From NCBI GenBank assembly GCA_003833135.1, contig QZLH01001057.1, positions 32,625 through 45,473 on the forward strand: 12,849 bases of DNA, given 5' to 3'. The first letter of the stretch is position 1. Each line of letters opens with the position of its first letter. The translations under genes and the position numbers were made by a program. This document shows, in pieces, positions 1 to 7,220 of the stretch. The stretch is from Oehlia diaphana (Eukaryota; Glomeromycota; Glomeromycetes; Glomerales; Glomeraceae). Below the pieces are notes generated by a model. The model was not told the origin of the DNA, made no database searches, and worked only from the letters and a program-made list of their open reading frames with translations.

Positions 1-190
1 TGTTGACCTGAAACTATTGATTCTACTATATAATAAAAGTGAGTTGCAGTATTGCGATTCACTTTTTTATATTGATTTTATATAATAAAAGTAAGTTGCG
101 ATATTGCGATTCACTTTTTTATATTAATTCTATATAAAAAAAGTGAATTGCAGTATTGGGATTCACTTTTTTATATGATTGTAATATAAA
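1..190. repeat. Tandem repeat, 52-bp period, hairpin-forming units
   Basis: AAAAGT of successive units falls at 35, 87 and 139, an exact 52-bp spacing. A diverged fourth copy begins near 188. Each unit pairs an AAAAGTGA-type arm with a TCACTTTT-type arm around a loop containing TGC and TATTG. In unit 3 the arms are a perfect 12 bp (137-148 with 161-172) around a 12-base loop. Confidence 0.85.
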
Positions 191-221
191 AATGTTGAAT
201 TGCAATATTTCAAGAAAAAAC

Positions 222-470
222 ATTGCAAAAACGTTTTTTCATAATATTATATTAAAAAAATGTTTTGTTACATTTTTTTTTTGATATTTCAATAATAACG
301 TTGTGAAAACAATTTTTTCATAATGTTATATTAAAAAAAAACGTTTTGCAATATTTTTTTTCAATATTTTAATAAAAAAACGTTGCAAAAATGTTTTTTT
401 TTCATAATATTATATTAAAAAAAAAGTTTTGTACCGTTTTTTTTTAATACTTTAATAAAAATAGTCCTGA
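222..470. repeat. Tandem repeat, ~80-bp period, three diverged units
   Basis: CATAATATTATATTAAA-type sequence recurs at 240, 319 and 403, spacings of 79 and 84. Between the copies are T-runs and ACGTT/AACGT blocks that make each unit partly self-complementary. It follows the 52-bp array and may have grown from its last diverged copy. It has no coding potential. Confidence 0.7.
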
Positions 471-483
471 AATTTTTCAGGTT

Positions 484-535
484 TCAGGTCAGGTCAGGTC
501 AAACAGACAACCTGATATAACCTGACCTGACCTGA
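484..535. repeat. Inverted array of the GGTCA pentamer
   Basis: Positions 484-499 and 520-535 form a perfect 16-bp inverted repeat made of GGTCA units facing TGACC units. The 20-base spacer itself contains ACCTGATATA. A further TGACCTGAAAC lies at the very start of the window. This is a microsatellite in inverted arrangement. No protein-coding role is evident. Confidence 0.75.
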
Positions 536-599
536 CCCATTCAGAACTCTAACAGCATCTACTACTCTGGCAACATTATCATCTGGCCTAGAGGTATAC

Positions 600-790
600 C
601 CTGAAATCCATCAATCTGGATATCTGGTCATCTATCTAAAAATTGATTAGATTTAGATTGATCTGGTTGTATTACTGAATTGACCAGATAGATCAACAGA
701 TATCCATTCAATTCTTATATCATCAATTTGATCAGATTGACCAGATAGTTTAATGGATATCCATTCAATCCGTTCAATCTATTCAATATT
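600..790. repeat. Dispersed CTGGTC/GACCAG repeat, direct and inverted copies
   Basis: TTGACCAGATAG occurs at 680 and 737, each followed about 21 bases later by TATCCATTCAAT (701 and 758). This is a direct repeat with a 57-bp period. Upstream, CTGGATATCTGGTCATCTATC (near 615-635) is an inverted relative of the same unit. The stretch 540-600 is less AT-rich and open on the minus strand, but I cannot assign it to a gene. Confidence 0.6.
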
Positions 791-909
791 TTTTTCTTAA
801 AAACATAATTCAAATTTATTGTTTATAGTTTATTATTTAATAATGTAAAATTCATTTATTAATTTGAATTAAATAAAATTATTACATTGCTTAAAGTAAA
901 CCCAACTCA

Positions 910-1430
910 TACACTTACTCATATTTCAATAAAAAAGAAATGTTGGTACATTTCTTCAAAGTAAATTTTAAAAGAATGAACTCCACATACTTACTCAATA
1001 TCCTAAAGAACTCAGAAAGCTGAAATCTACAAAAAAGAATAAAAAAAGAAATATTTATAAAGTAAATTTCAAAAGAACACGCTTCCACATACTTACCCAA
1101 TATTTCAAAGAATTTGAAAGCTGAAATGTACAAAATAGAATAAAAAAAGAAATATTAATACGTTTCTTCAAAGTAAATTTCAAGAAAACGCACTTCCATA
1201 CATTTACCTAATATCCCAAAGAACTCAGGAAGCTGAAATCTACAAAAAAGAATAAAAAAGAAATGTTAGTATGTTTTTTCAAAGTAAATTTATAAATAAC
1301 ACCAATATTCCAATTGAAAGAACTTGAAAAGCCAAAATTTACAAAAAAGAATAAAGAGAAACGTTAGAAAAATAAATAAATAAAAAAAAAAATAAAAAAA
1401 CTTCCTCTAACTTACCTTTAAGCTAAAATC
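910..1430 (-). repeat. Satellite array A, ~111-bp units with splice-site-like borders on the minus strand
   Basis: AAAGTAAA recurs at 958, 1059, 1170 and 1281 (periods 101, 111, 111), with partial units at both ends. On the minus strand, units A1 (995-1026) and A3 (1208-1239) each have a 32-nt segment preceded by a T-rich tract ending in GTAG and followed by GTAAGT or GTAAAT. Partial units at 913-918 and 1410-1415 also carry the GTAAGT donor-like motif. Unit A2 keeps the donor (1091-1096) but has lost the first AG. Unit A4 is degenerate. Open frames here are short and follow the repeat. Confidence 0.75.
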
Positions 1431-1670
1431 CAGTTTCAGAAAAGTATTCCCTAGAAAAATGAAGTAAAGGAAACATTCTAAGCCATTTAAGCCAAATTCT
1501 GAAGGGAAGACTAACTGAAGATGCTCTATATTTTTATATTTTTTTATATTTTTTTTTTAAAAAAAAAGATAAAAAAAATACCAGATTTGACCAAATTATT
1601 TGATCAAACTGATTAATCTAATCATCTATGTAATATCTAATCAATCTGGTATTATCCAACAGATTATACA
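1431..1670. other. AT-rich spacer
   Basis: This stretch holds no gene I can see. It contains a T-run followed by an A-run around 1536-1580, which could fold on itself. The rest is unstructured AT-rich sequence between array A and the MITE-like element. Confidence 0.5.
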
Positions 1671-1835
1671 TGCTGCCCAAATTATTTTGGGATGCCATAA
1701 TTATAATTTGGGATGCTGTAATTCATTCAGTTTATATATAATTTACTATGTAAAGTGCCAAAATAATTTGGGATGTCATAATTAAATATGGGATTTTACT
1801 TATAATTATGGCAGCCTAAAATAATTTAAATGGCA
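1671..1835. mobile_element. MITE-like element with ~35-bp terminal inverted repeats
   Basis: The arms 1671-1705 and 1801-1835 match at 28 of 35 positions when one is reverse-complemented, including the perfect inner 12 bp GCCATAATTATA. The core ATAATTTGGGATG-type motif is also repeated directly at about 1681, 1704 and 1762. It is 165 bp long with no coding capacity, so it would be a non-autonomous element. I see no clear target-site duplication, so the family is unknown. Confidence 0.55.
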
Positions 1836-2083
1836 TGTATACAATAGATCTATCTGAATTTTCTGAAATTTGTTCATTCTTAATCTGGATTATTCGATCC
1901 AGTTAAAAAACAAATAACAGATTGAACGGATTCCATCAGAGCATACCTTTAATTTGGCCAATCTTCTTTATTTTTGATCTTTAAATGAAATTCTTCATAA
2001 GATAATGAATTAACTACTTACTTATCTTTACCTGAACTGGATTTTGATTTAGATTCTTTTATTTGATGGTATGATTACAAGAA

Positions 2084-2290
2084 ATGATTTTCAATTCTTT
2101 TAAAATTGGCCAGAATTTAATTTTCTATTTGGCTACTTTTACCTTAAGTAAAAGTTTATTTAGTAATGCTAGAAATTTATTGATAGCTAAAAGAATCTGT
2201 TTAAATCCTGAATTGTTTAATAGGCTTATGTTCTTAAAGAAAAATGCATCATTTGTTAAAAGTATTCATCCTTCTGCAAAAAATTTGTAA
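2084..2290 (+). pseudogene. hAT-family transposase fragment, C-terminal end
   Basis: A 68-codon open frame ends at TAA 2288-2290. Its residues include LSKSLFSNARNLL, then AKRICLNPELFNRLMFLKKN. This matches the final part of the hAT dimerization domain, where families show an SER-x-FS-x-AG core, a basic RxxLxPE segment and an LLFLKxN helix. The usual SER and AG residues are changed to SKS and AR here. Everything upstream of the dimerization domain is missing, and an in-frame TGA lies at 2072. It reads as a dead relic, and the ATG is probably internal. Confidence 0.6.
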
Positions 2291-3358
2291 TTGTTTCATA
2301 TAATAGTATTATGATAAAACTTTAATAAAATAAGTTAAAAATAAAATGATAAAAATTATTTTAATAAAAATGTAAGTTATGATTCACAAAATAATATTGC
2401 TATAATATTTAAAATTTTTCATTATGGGAAAAAAAAGAAATTTGTAATATTAAACAGATATTTGCGAATTTTTTATTATTTATATAATCTGTTGATTATT
2501 TACAGATATTTGGCACATAATTTGCAAATCATTCTTGCAGATATATAATAGTTATCTGGATTACTTTTTTAACTAATAGATATTTATTTACATTCATAAA
2601 TAATCTGAATCGCTTTACTAGTTTGAAATTCTGATTTAGCTCATAAAGAGGAATCAATAAATTATATTTTATATTTGTAACATCAATATTGATAGTAAAA
2701 TTTGGTATTAAATAGTTATAATTTAACGATTTTTGCATCCAGTAATTTAATTTTTATAATCTTTACGCAGTTAAATTCAGCTCACCAATAAAATTCTAAT
2801 GATATATATTTTGTATCTGTAATATTAATATTGATAAAATTATTTATATTTAAAGTTTTATATAAATTATAATTATAAAAGTCATATAAATATGATGTAA
2901 TTTTGACTATTTTGACTTTAATTTTGATTTTTAACCTTTCCAAATTAAAATATTCAACATTCAGATTTTAATTTTAACTTAATATATGTTATAACAATTT
3001 TATGAAATGTTATTACATTTGAGATAAAATGTAAAATTTTTATAAAAATGCACTATTTGCAAGAAAAGAAATATTTGACAAAAAAAAGTAAAATTTAATT
3101 TTAAATTGACAATAATGTTATAATAATATTATAAAATGTTATTATAATATTATATTTAAAGTATGATAATATAGCATTTTTCTAAATTTTTATAAAATTT
3201 GCTAAATTAAATAATATTATAATAATATTATTTCAAAAAATTGTCAGTGTAATATAGCATTTTTCATAATTTCCCACTATTTTTCAGAAAAATGTGAAAT
3301 TTGCATTTTTGAAATTTAAACAATAGTGTTTTTTTGGTCTGTAATACTTTAAAGATAG
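2291..3358. other. AT-rich spacer with palindromic stretches
   Basis: No convincing gene is present. A short related pair of sequences around 2661-2700 and 2800-2840 (both with an ATTTTRTATYTGTAA-like core and a TATTGATA segment) suggests an old duplication. Around 3106-3245, TTGACAATAAT on one side faces ATTGTCA on the other, with ATAATATTAT palindromes between. CACTATT (3282-3288) faces AATAGTG near 3330. These could be decayed inverted-repeat elements. Confidence 0.4.
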
Positions 3359-3960
3359 TATAAAGATATTTACTAAAATAAGTTTGATTGTCAAAAAAGT
3401 ATAATAGATGTTTACAATAATGAATTTACAGATAAAGGTATTCTATTGATACAAAAGTCTATAACAATTCTAGAAACAGTTTTCATACTTAGGAAAGTCA
3501 TTTATAAGAGAACTTTATATGATCATGTGTAAAAATTAGCATAAACTATTTTACTTGCAGTTGAGCAAAATGATAATAAAATAACTATCTTTCTTCAAGA
3601 TTATATTAAAAGAAATCTAAAACAGTGATACTGGTTATGATGTAGCTGGTTTATCAAGAAGTTGGTGAGAGTTTTGCAATTTTCACTATTGGTTAAAATT
3701 TAAATTTAGTTATTTTTGCTATTAATAAAAAACCTGTTATTAATAAAAGTTCTAGTCAATATTACTTCTATTGATGAAATATTTAATAATTTTTATAAAA
3801 TTTAAAGAAATATAAATATTATTAATGCTGAATTAAATCTCTAAACTGTGAAGAATCTGAACAAGGTTACAAATAAAGAATAACCACTTAAGCAAAGATA
3901 TTTAAGTAGTATTGAAAAAATCCAGGATTCTTAAGAATACTTAAAATTTGAAGTTTTTAC
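3359..3960 (+). pseudogene. Degenerate coding relic, family not recognised
   Basis: From about 3377 one frame reads like protein for some 80 codons, including EFTDKGILLIQKSITILE and KITIFLQDYIKRNLKQ. It is broken by TAA codons near 3515 and 3528 and by TGA near 3626. Further fragments follow in shifted frames: ESFAIFTIG near 3668 and KQRYLSSIEKIQDS near 3890. The composition resembles a repeated gene family after decay. I cannot name the family. The interrupted frames exclude a working gene. Confidence 0.3.
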
Positions 3961-4890
3961 AAATATTATGTTTGTAATAAAATAAAATACAATGCTACTT
4001 TTCATAAGAGTACAGGTTAAATATAGGATCTGAAACTTCTATAAGAATTTCTGAAAATTTTAGGTTTTGAAATATATGAAATAAAACCTTTTTTAAAACC
4101 TGAAATTATCATTAAATTTATTTACTAATAAATGATTATGAATAGAGTTTATTTCAAAATGACTTAGAATTTAATATTGATTTAGATTTAATGTTTAATG
4201 TTAAGGATAAATCAGATGATTTAATAAATAGGATAATGGGCAATTAAAATAAGATATTTAATTATCTAATAATTGGACAAGAGAGATGATTTGATCCAGT
4301 TTTATAAGTGTAATCATAAAATGAGGTTTTAGTATAATCAAAACTAGTTTTGGATTTTGAGTTTTGAAAAATAAGTACACGTTTAAAACTAAATTTTGTT
4401 ATATACTGAAACCTAAAGAATTTTAAGAGATTTAATTTCAGGTCTTATGTTTAGTGTAGGTAATAAGTAAAGAGAAAAAAAAGAGAAATGGTAAATTGCA
4501 ATTGTAAATATATAAATTCAGAAAATTTACTGAAAAATTATAGAATTATGATTATTATCAAATAAAGGTTTATAGAATATATGTAAAATTTAAAGTTTTA
4601 TTAATGTTAGCTAATTAAAGTTAATTAAAATATCAATTAAATTTAAAATTATTTTTTTCCTTTTTCATAAGATTTATATATATCACATTCTAAAGGTTGG
4701 ATTTAAGTATTATATAGGATGCTAGATCTGAATTTACTAAATAATCTTAATAGAAATTTAGAATCAATTTTCTCTTTTTTACAATTTATTTATTTTTTTA
4801 TTATATTTATTGCAAATTTATAAAGATTTGTTACTATTTTTTATAAAAATATATTAAAAAAAATAGTTTATATAAAGCTAAGTTTTTTTT
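3961..4890. other. AT-rich spacer without recognisable gene
   Basis: No open frame of useful length and no clear repeat were found on either strand. A few CCTGAAA/TTTCAGG words recur at about 4029, 4097, 4409 and 4437 and may be traces of the same pentamer-type repeat seen at the start of the window. Confidence 0.4.
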
Positions 4891-4894
4891 ATAT

Positions 4895-5210
4895 TACCGT
4901 ATATCACAGGCCATAGTACCCCTCTATGCATAGTACCTATCTTGATAAATTTTATAGAATTGTATAGTACCTCAAAGGTATTTTACATTTATCTCGTGAT
5001 TCAGTAATTAGATTTGTGCGAATTTTTTTTTATTTGATAGCTCTTATTGAGCTCTTCAAAATAAAAAAAGATCCCTCAAATGGAACTGATAGATCGTGAG
5101 ATATTCACAAAAAACAGAATTTTTAAGCTTTGTTTAGTACCCAGAGGTACAGGGTCAAACTCCCAATTTTTGCAAGATACCTGGGATATTATGGTCCATG
5201 ATATATGGTA
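4895..5210. mobile_element. 316-bp MITE-like element with 28-bp terminal inverted repeats
   Basis: The ends 4895-4922 and 5183-5210 match at 22 of 28 positions as inverted repeats, starting TACCRTATATCA. The interior is less AT-rich than its flanks. It contains TAGTACC at 4914, 4931 and 4965 on the left and at 5135 on the right. No open frame is present, so any mobility would depend on another element's transposase. Flanking bases are too AT-rich to define a target-site duplication. Confidence 0.6.
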
Positions 5211-5435
5211 TATTTATAGATTATATTAACTAACTGGATGGCCAATTAATTTATATATTTGTTATCAAATTTATATTTTAATAATGTGCTTTATATAGTA
5301 GGCAATCAAAATATAGACACCTCTCAAATTAAAAAAAATTTCATACTATATAATATAAAATAAAACTAAAAATATAAAGTAAACATATTTATTTTATCTA
5401 TTACATAAAAATATAGGTGCTAATAATTTAATTTA

Positions 5436-5565
5436 TGGCAGTAATTACTTCAATTTTCCATGCATCATATTGATTAATTTTCTTATAAATTCTTGAAAAA
5501 ATATTTTTTTTGTGCATTCTCTATTATTTTATTCAAGTTAAAATAATAGTGAAGTATGTCAAAAA
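5436..5565 (-). pseudogene. Tc1/mariner transposase fragment, C-terminal end
   Basis: Read on the minus strand from about 5565 down, the frame gives FNLNKIIENAQKKI, then QEFIRKLINMMHGKL, then stop codons. This follows the end of Tc1-like transposases, where a helix with an IPQE-x-I-x-x-LI-x-SMPRR-like sequence precedes the C-terminus. Only about 40 residues survive. The DDE catalytic core is absent, so this is a relic. Confidence 0.45.
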
Positions 5566-5671
5566 GTGGTAAATAATTGTTTTAATAACTGTTCAGAGAT
5601 TTTCAGTAAGTTTAAAACCAGATAATCTTAATGTTTTAGTGCAAATGATTCCATATTTGATAAAAAATTAA

Positions 5672-5806
5672 CTAAAAAAAGGAAAGTCTGAAGAATTAAG
5701 TGATCATGATCCTAAATTCAAAATCATGTGTTATTCATATCATATGACCGTATGGTAATCTCGTAAAACAAGTGTCCGTATACTTTTAAATCCAGAAAAT
5801 TATTAA
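5672..5806 (+). pseudogene. Tc1/Tc3-like transposase fragment, N-terminal helix-turn-helix
   Basis: The plus frame running through 5684 reads KSEELSDHDPKFKIM, then MTVW, a TAA at 5756-5758, then SRKTSVRILLNPENY and a stop. Tc1/Tc3 DNA-binding domains have a GRP-x-x-LS-x-RD segment followed by a TVRELA helix and a second recognition helix. The order and spacing fit. It lies in the opposite orientation to the C-terminal fragment 100 bp upstream, so the two are not one simple copy. Confidence 0.4.
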
Positions 5807-6182
5807 AAATATTATATTTAAATAAATAAATCTTCCTATAACTAAATTTAATTTATTAATTCCTACACAATTTCAGTTTAATTTAGTTTTCTAAAAAAAT
5901 AGTACTTTTTATTTAATAGTTATAGAGGATAAAATACAACTCCCATTTTTTTTTGTTTGCCTTAATTGTGATTACTTGTCCTAAATTCCCTCAAATAAGG
6001 GCATATATTCTTAGTTTCTCACAAAATTTTACGTTAAAGAATTGCAGCAAGAATAGAAATTCAATTGTTAAAAATAATATTATTACTGTAAAAATTAAAA
6101 AAAAAAATTTATCCTAGCCATCCCAATCTTAAAAAATAGCACGGTAACATAGTTTATTGGTGTTTTACTCTATTAAACTCTG
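5807..6182. other. AT-rich spacer
   Basis: I see no gene or repeat that I can support in this stretch. It separates the Tc1-like relics from the CGTG motif cluster upstream of EGT1. Confidence 0.45.
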
Positions 6183-6430
6183 ATCACGTACAATTATATT
6201 ATATATTATGAATAGAACTCTCGTGTAAAGCCCTGCTTTTAATTAATTATTTTATAATTTTATTGAGGTTCCGTGATAAGCTTGATAAACCAGTTACTCT
6301 GCACACGTGACCTCGTACGTGTAAGAGTGCGTAGCTCACCAACCATATATTGCTTATTGAAAAATAAATTGTGGGCACTAGGAAGTGTATCACAAGTGAA
6401 TACGTGACGTTCTGAATGTTCGTGTGCGGT
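6183..6430. promoter_or_regulatory. Cluster of CGTG/CACG motifs (bHLH/bZIP-like core) upstream of EGT1
   Basis: Within 250 bp there are CGTG or CACG cores at 6185, 6222, 6272, 6304-6309 (the full E-box CACGTG), 6318, 6403 (followed by the CRE half-site TGACG) and 6421. ACACGT at 6303-6308 and ACGTGT at 6317-6322 form a small inverted pair. CpG-containing hexamers at this density stand out against the flanks. It may be a distal EGT1 control region or the promoter remnant of a lost gene. Confidence 0.35.
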
Positions 6431-6846
6431 CAATTATACAATTTTAAAGTTTAGATTTAGAATTTAGATATCTAACCTTATATATTTTTGTTTCACCAAT
6501 TCTTTGAAGTTAAAGACAATATGAACATTTAAAATAACGTAACGTTTCATCTCAAATACTAATACAAAAGAAGGAAATGATATAACGTGGAGTTTGCGGA
6601 CATCTAAAAATGGATGCGCTATTCTTTCCTATGAAAAAAATTTAAAATAAAATACTCAAAAATTAATTTAAAAAAAATCTTTGGTGATCAGTTAAATACT
6701 TAATATTTATCTAATGGCTATAGCATTATGAATAAATTTTATATTTTAAGTCTAAGCATATAAGAACATCTTAAGTATATTTATTCTTTCAATAAACTAT
6801 CCTAATAAAGTTATTGATTTGCGTAGTTGGCCCCACCTAGTTTAAC

Positions 6847-6854
6847 TGACGTCA
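6847..6854. promoter_or_regulatory. CRE palindrome TGACGTCA
   Basis: A perfect 8-bp CRE/ATF bZIP site sits about 370 bp before the EGT1 ATG, next to a locally GC-rich patch (GGCCCCACC at 6830-6838). Such a GC-containing palindrome is improbable in the surrounding AT-rich spacer. It is a candidate stress-response element for EGT1. No expression evidence is available here. Confidence 0.35.
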
Positions 6855-7030
6855 TGTTTGCTATGAAATTAAAAATGAGTGGAAGTATTTAACTAATTTG
6901 GTAAAGTACTGTGTAAATGTGGAGATTTATTTAGTCGATTTGCTCATGATAATCTAATCAAATCGTAAATGTAAAAAAAGACAAATCCTTTTTTTTTTAA
7001 TAAAGTTATACTTTTATAGAACCTTTTTCC

Positions 7031-7045
7031 GTATAAAAAAATATA
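7031..7045 (+). promoter_or_regulatory. TATA-like sequence upstream of EGT1
   Basis: GTATAAAAAAATATA lies about 180 bp before the start codon and just upstream of the Gcn4-type site. In DNA this AT-rich, TATA-like runs are common, so this is a weak call. Position relative to the ATG is its main support. Confidence 0.25.
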
Positions 7046-7074
7046 TCGAGGAAATTAACCTGAATTCATTTCGA

Positions 7075-7149
7075 ATGGGATTAAATGAGTCATTTATTTC
7101 AAGGGAACTGCCCGATGTAGTTAAATCAAGATGGATCTCTTTTTTCTGA
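7075..7149 (+). other. Possible upstream ORF (24 codons) ahead of EGT1
   Basis: An ATG at 7075 opens a 24-codon frame that ends in TGA at 7147-7149, 71 bases before the EGT1 start. It does not overlap or join the main frame. It matters only if transcription starts upstream of 7075, which the sequence does not show. The ATG context (A at -1, C at -3) is not strong. It may be chance, but it is among the longer open stretches in this AT-rich leader. Confidence 0.25.
7086..7092. promoter_or_regulatory. Gcn4/AP-1-type bZIP site TGAGTCA
   Basis: TGAGTCA lies within the 9-bp palindrome ATGAGTCAT (7085-7093), 129 bp before the EGT1 ATG. It is the exact consensus of fungal Gcn4/CpcA factors, which activate amino-acid biosynthesis genes on starvation. 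Egt1 consumes histidine, cysteine and methionine-derived SAM, so such control would make sense. Binding is inferred from the motif only. Confidence 0.45.
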
Positions 7150-7220
7150 TTATCGAGATTTTTTTTTTTTTTTATTTAAAGACGTTTTTTTTTACCGAAT
7201 CTCTTCTTTGAATAATCATA

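Larger units (their letters stand above)
6431..7074. other. EGT1 upstream region
   Basis: Apart from the CRE palindrome and the TATA-like run, no gene is visible. The stretch is AT-rich with scattered CpG words such as AACGTAACGTT (6536-6546) and TTGCGGACAT (6593-6602). No open frame points away from EGT1, so a divergent partner gene is unlikely. Confidence 0.4.

Noticed and set aside
915..1133. 72-codon minus-strand open frame
   Set aside because: It is produced by two tandem satellite units and repeats with them. Splice-like borders cut through it.
1600..1785. 61-codon plus-strand open frame
   Set aside because: Its repeated peptide words follow the direct repeats of the MITE-like element, so it is not a gene.
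2529..2738. 69-codon minus-strand open frame
   Set aside because: Low-complexity composition, no recognisable motif, and it overlaps part of a local duplication. It is probably chance openness in AT-rich DNA.
3359..3960. Reassigned stop codons (TAA read as Gln)
   Set aside because: The hAT relic has TAA at a Trp position, the relics also have frame breaks, and EGT1 fits the standard code with TAA as its stop.
5305..5790. AGACACC near 5310 and GTGTCCGTATAC near 5772 as inverted ends of one Tc1 element
   Set aside because: The match is short, and the right-hand sequence falls inside the helix-turn-helix coding relic, so it cannot be an element end of that copy.
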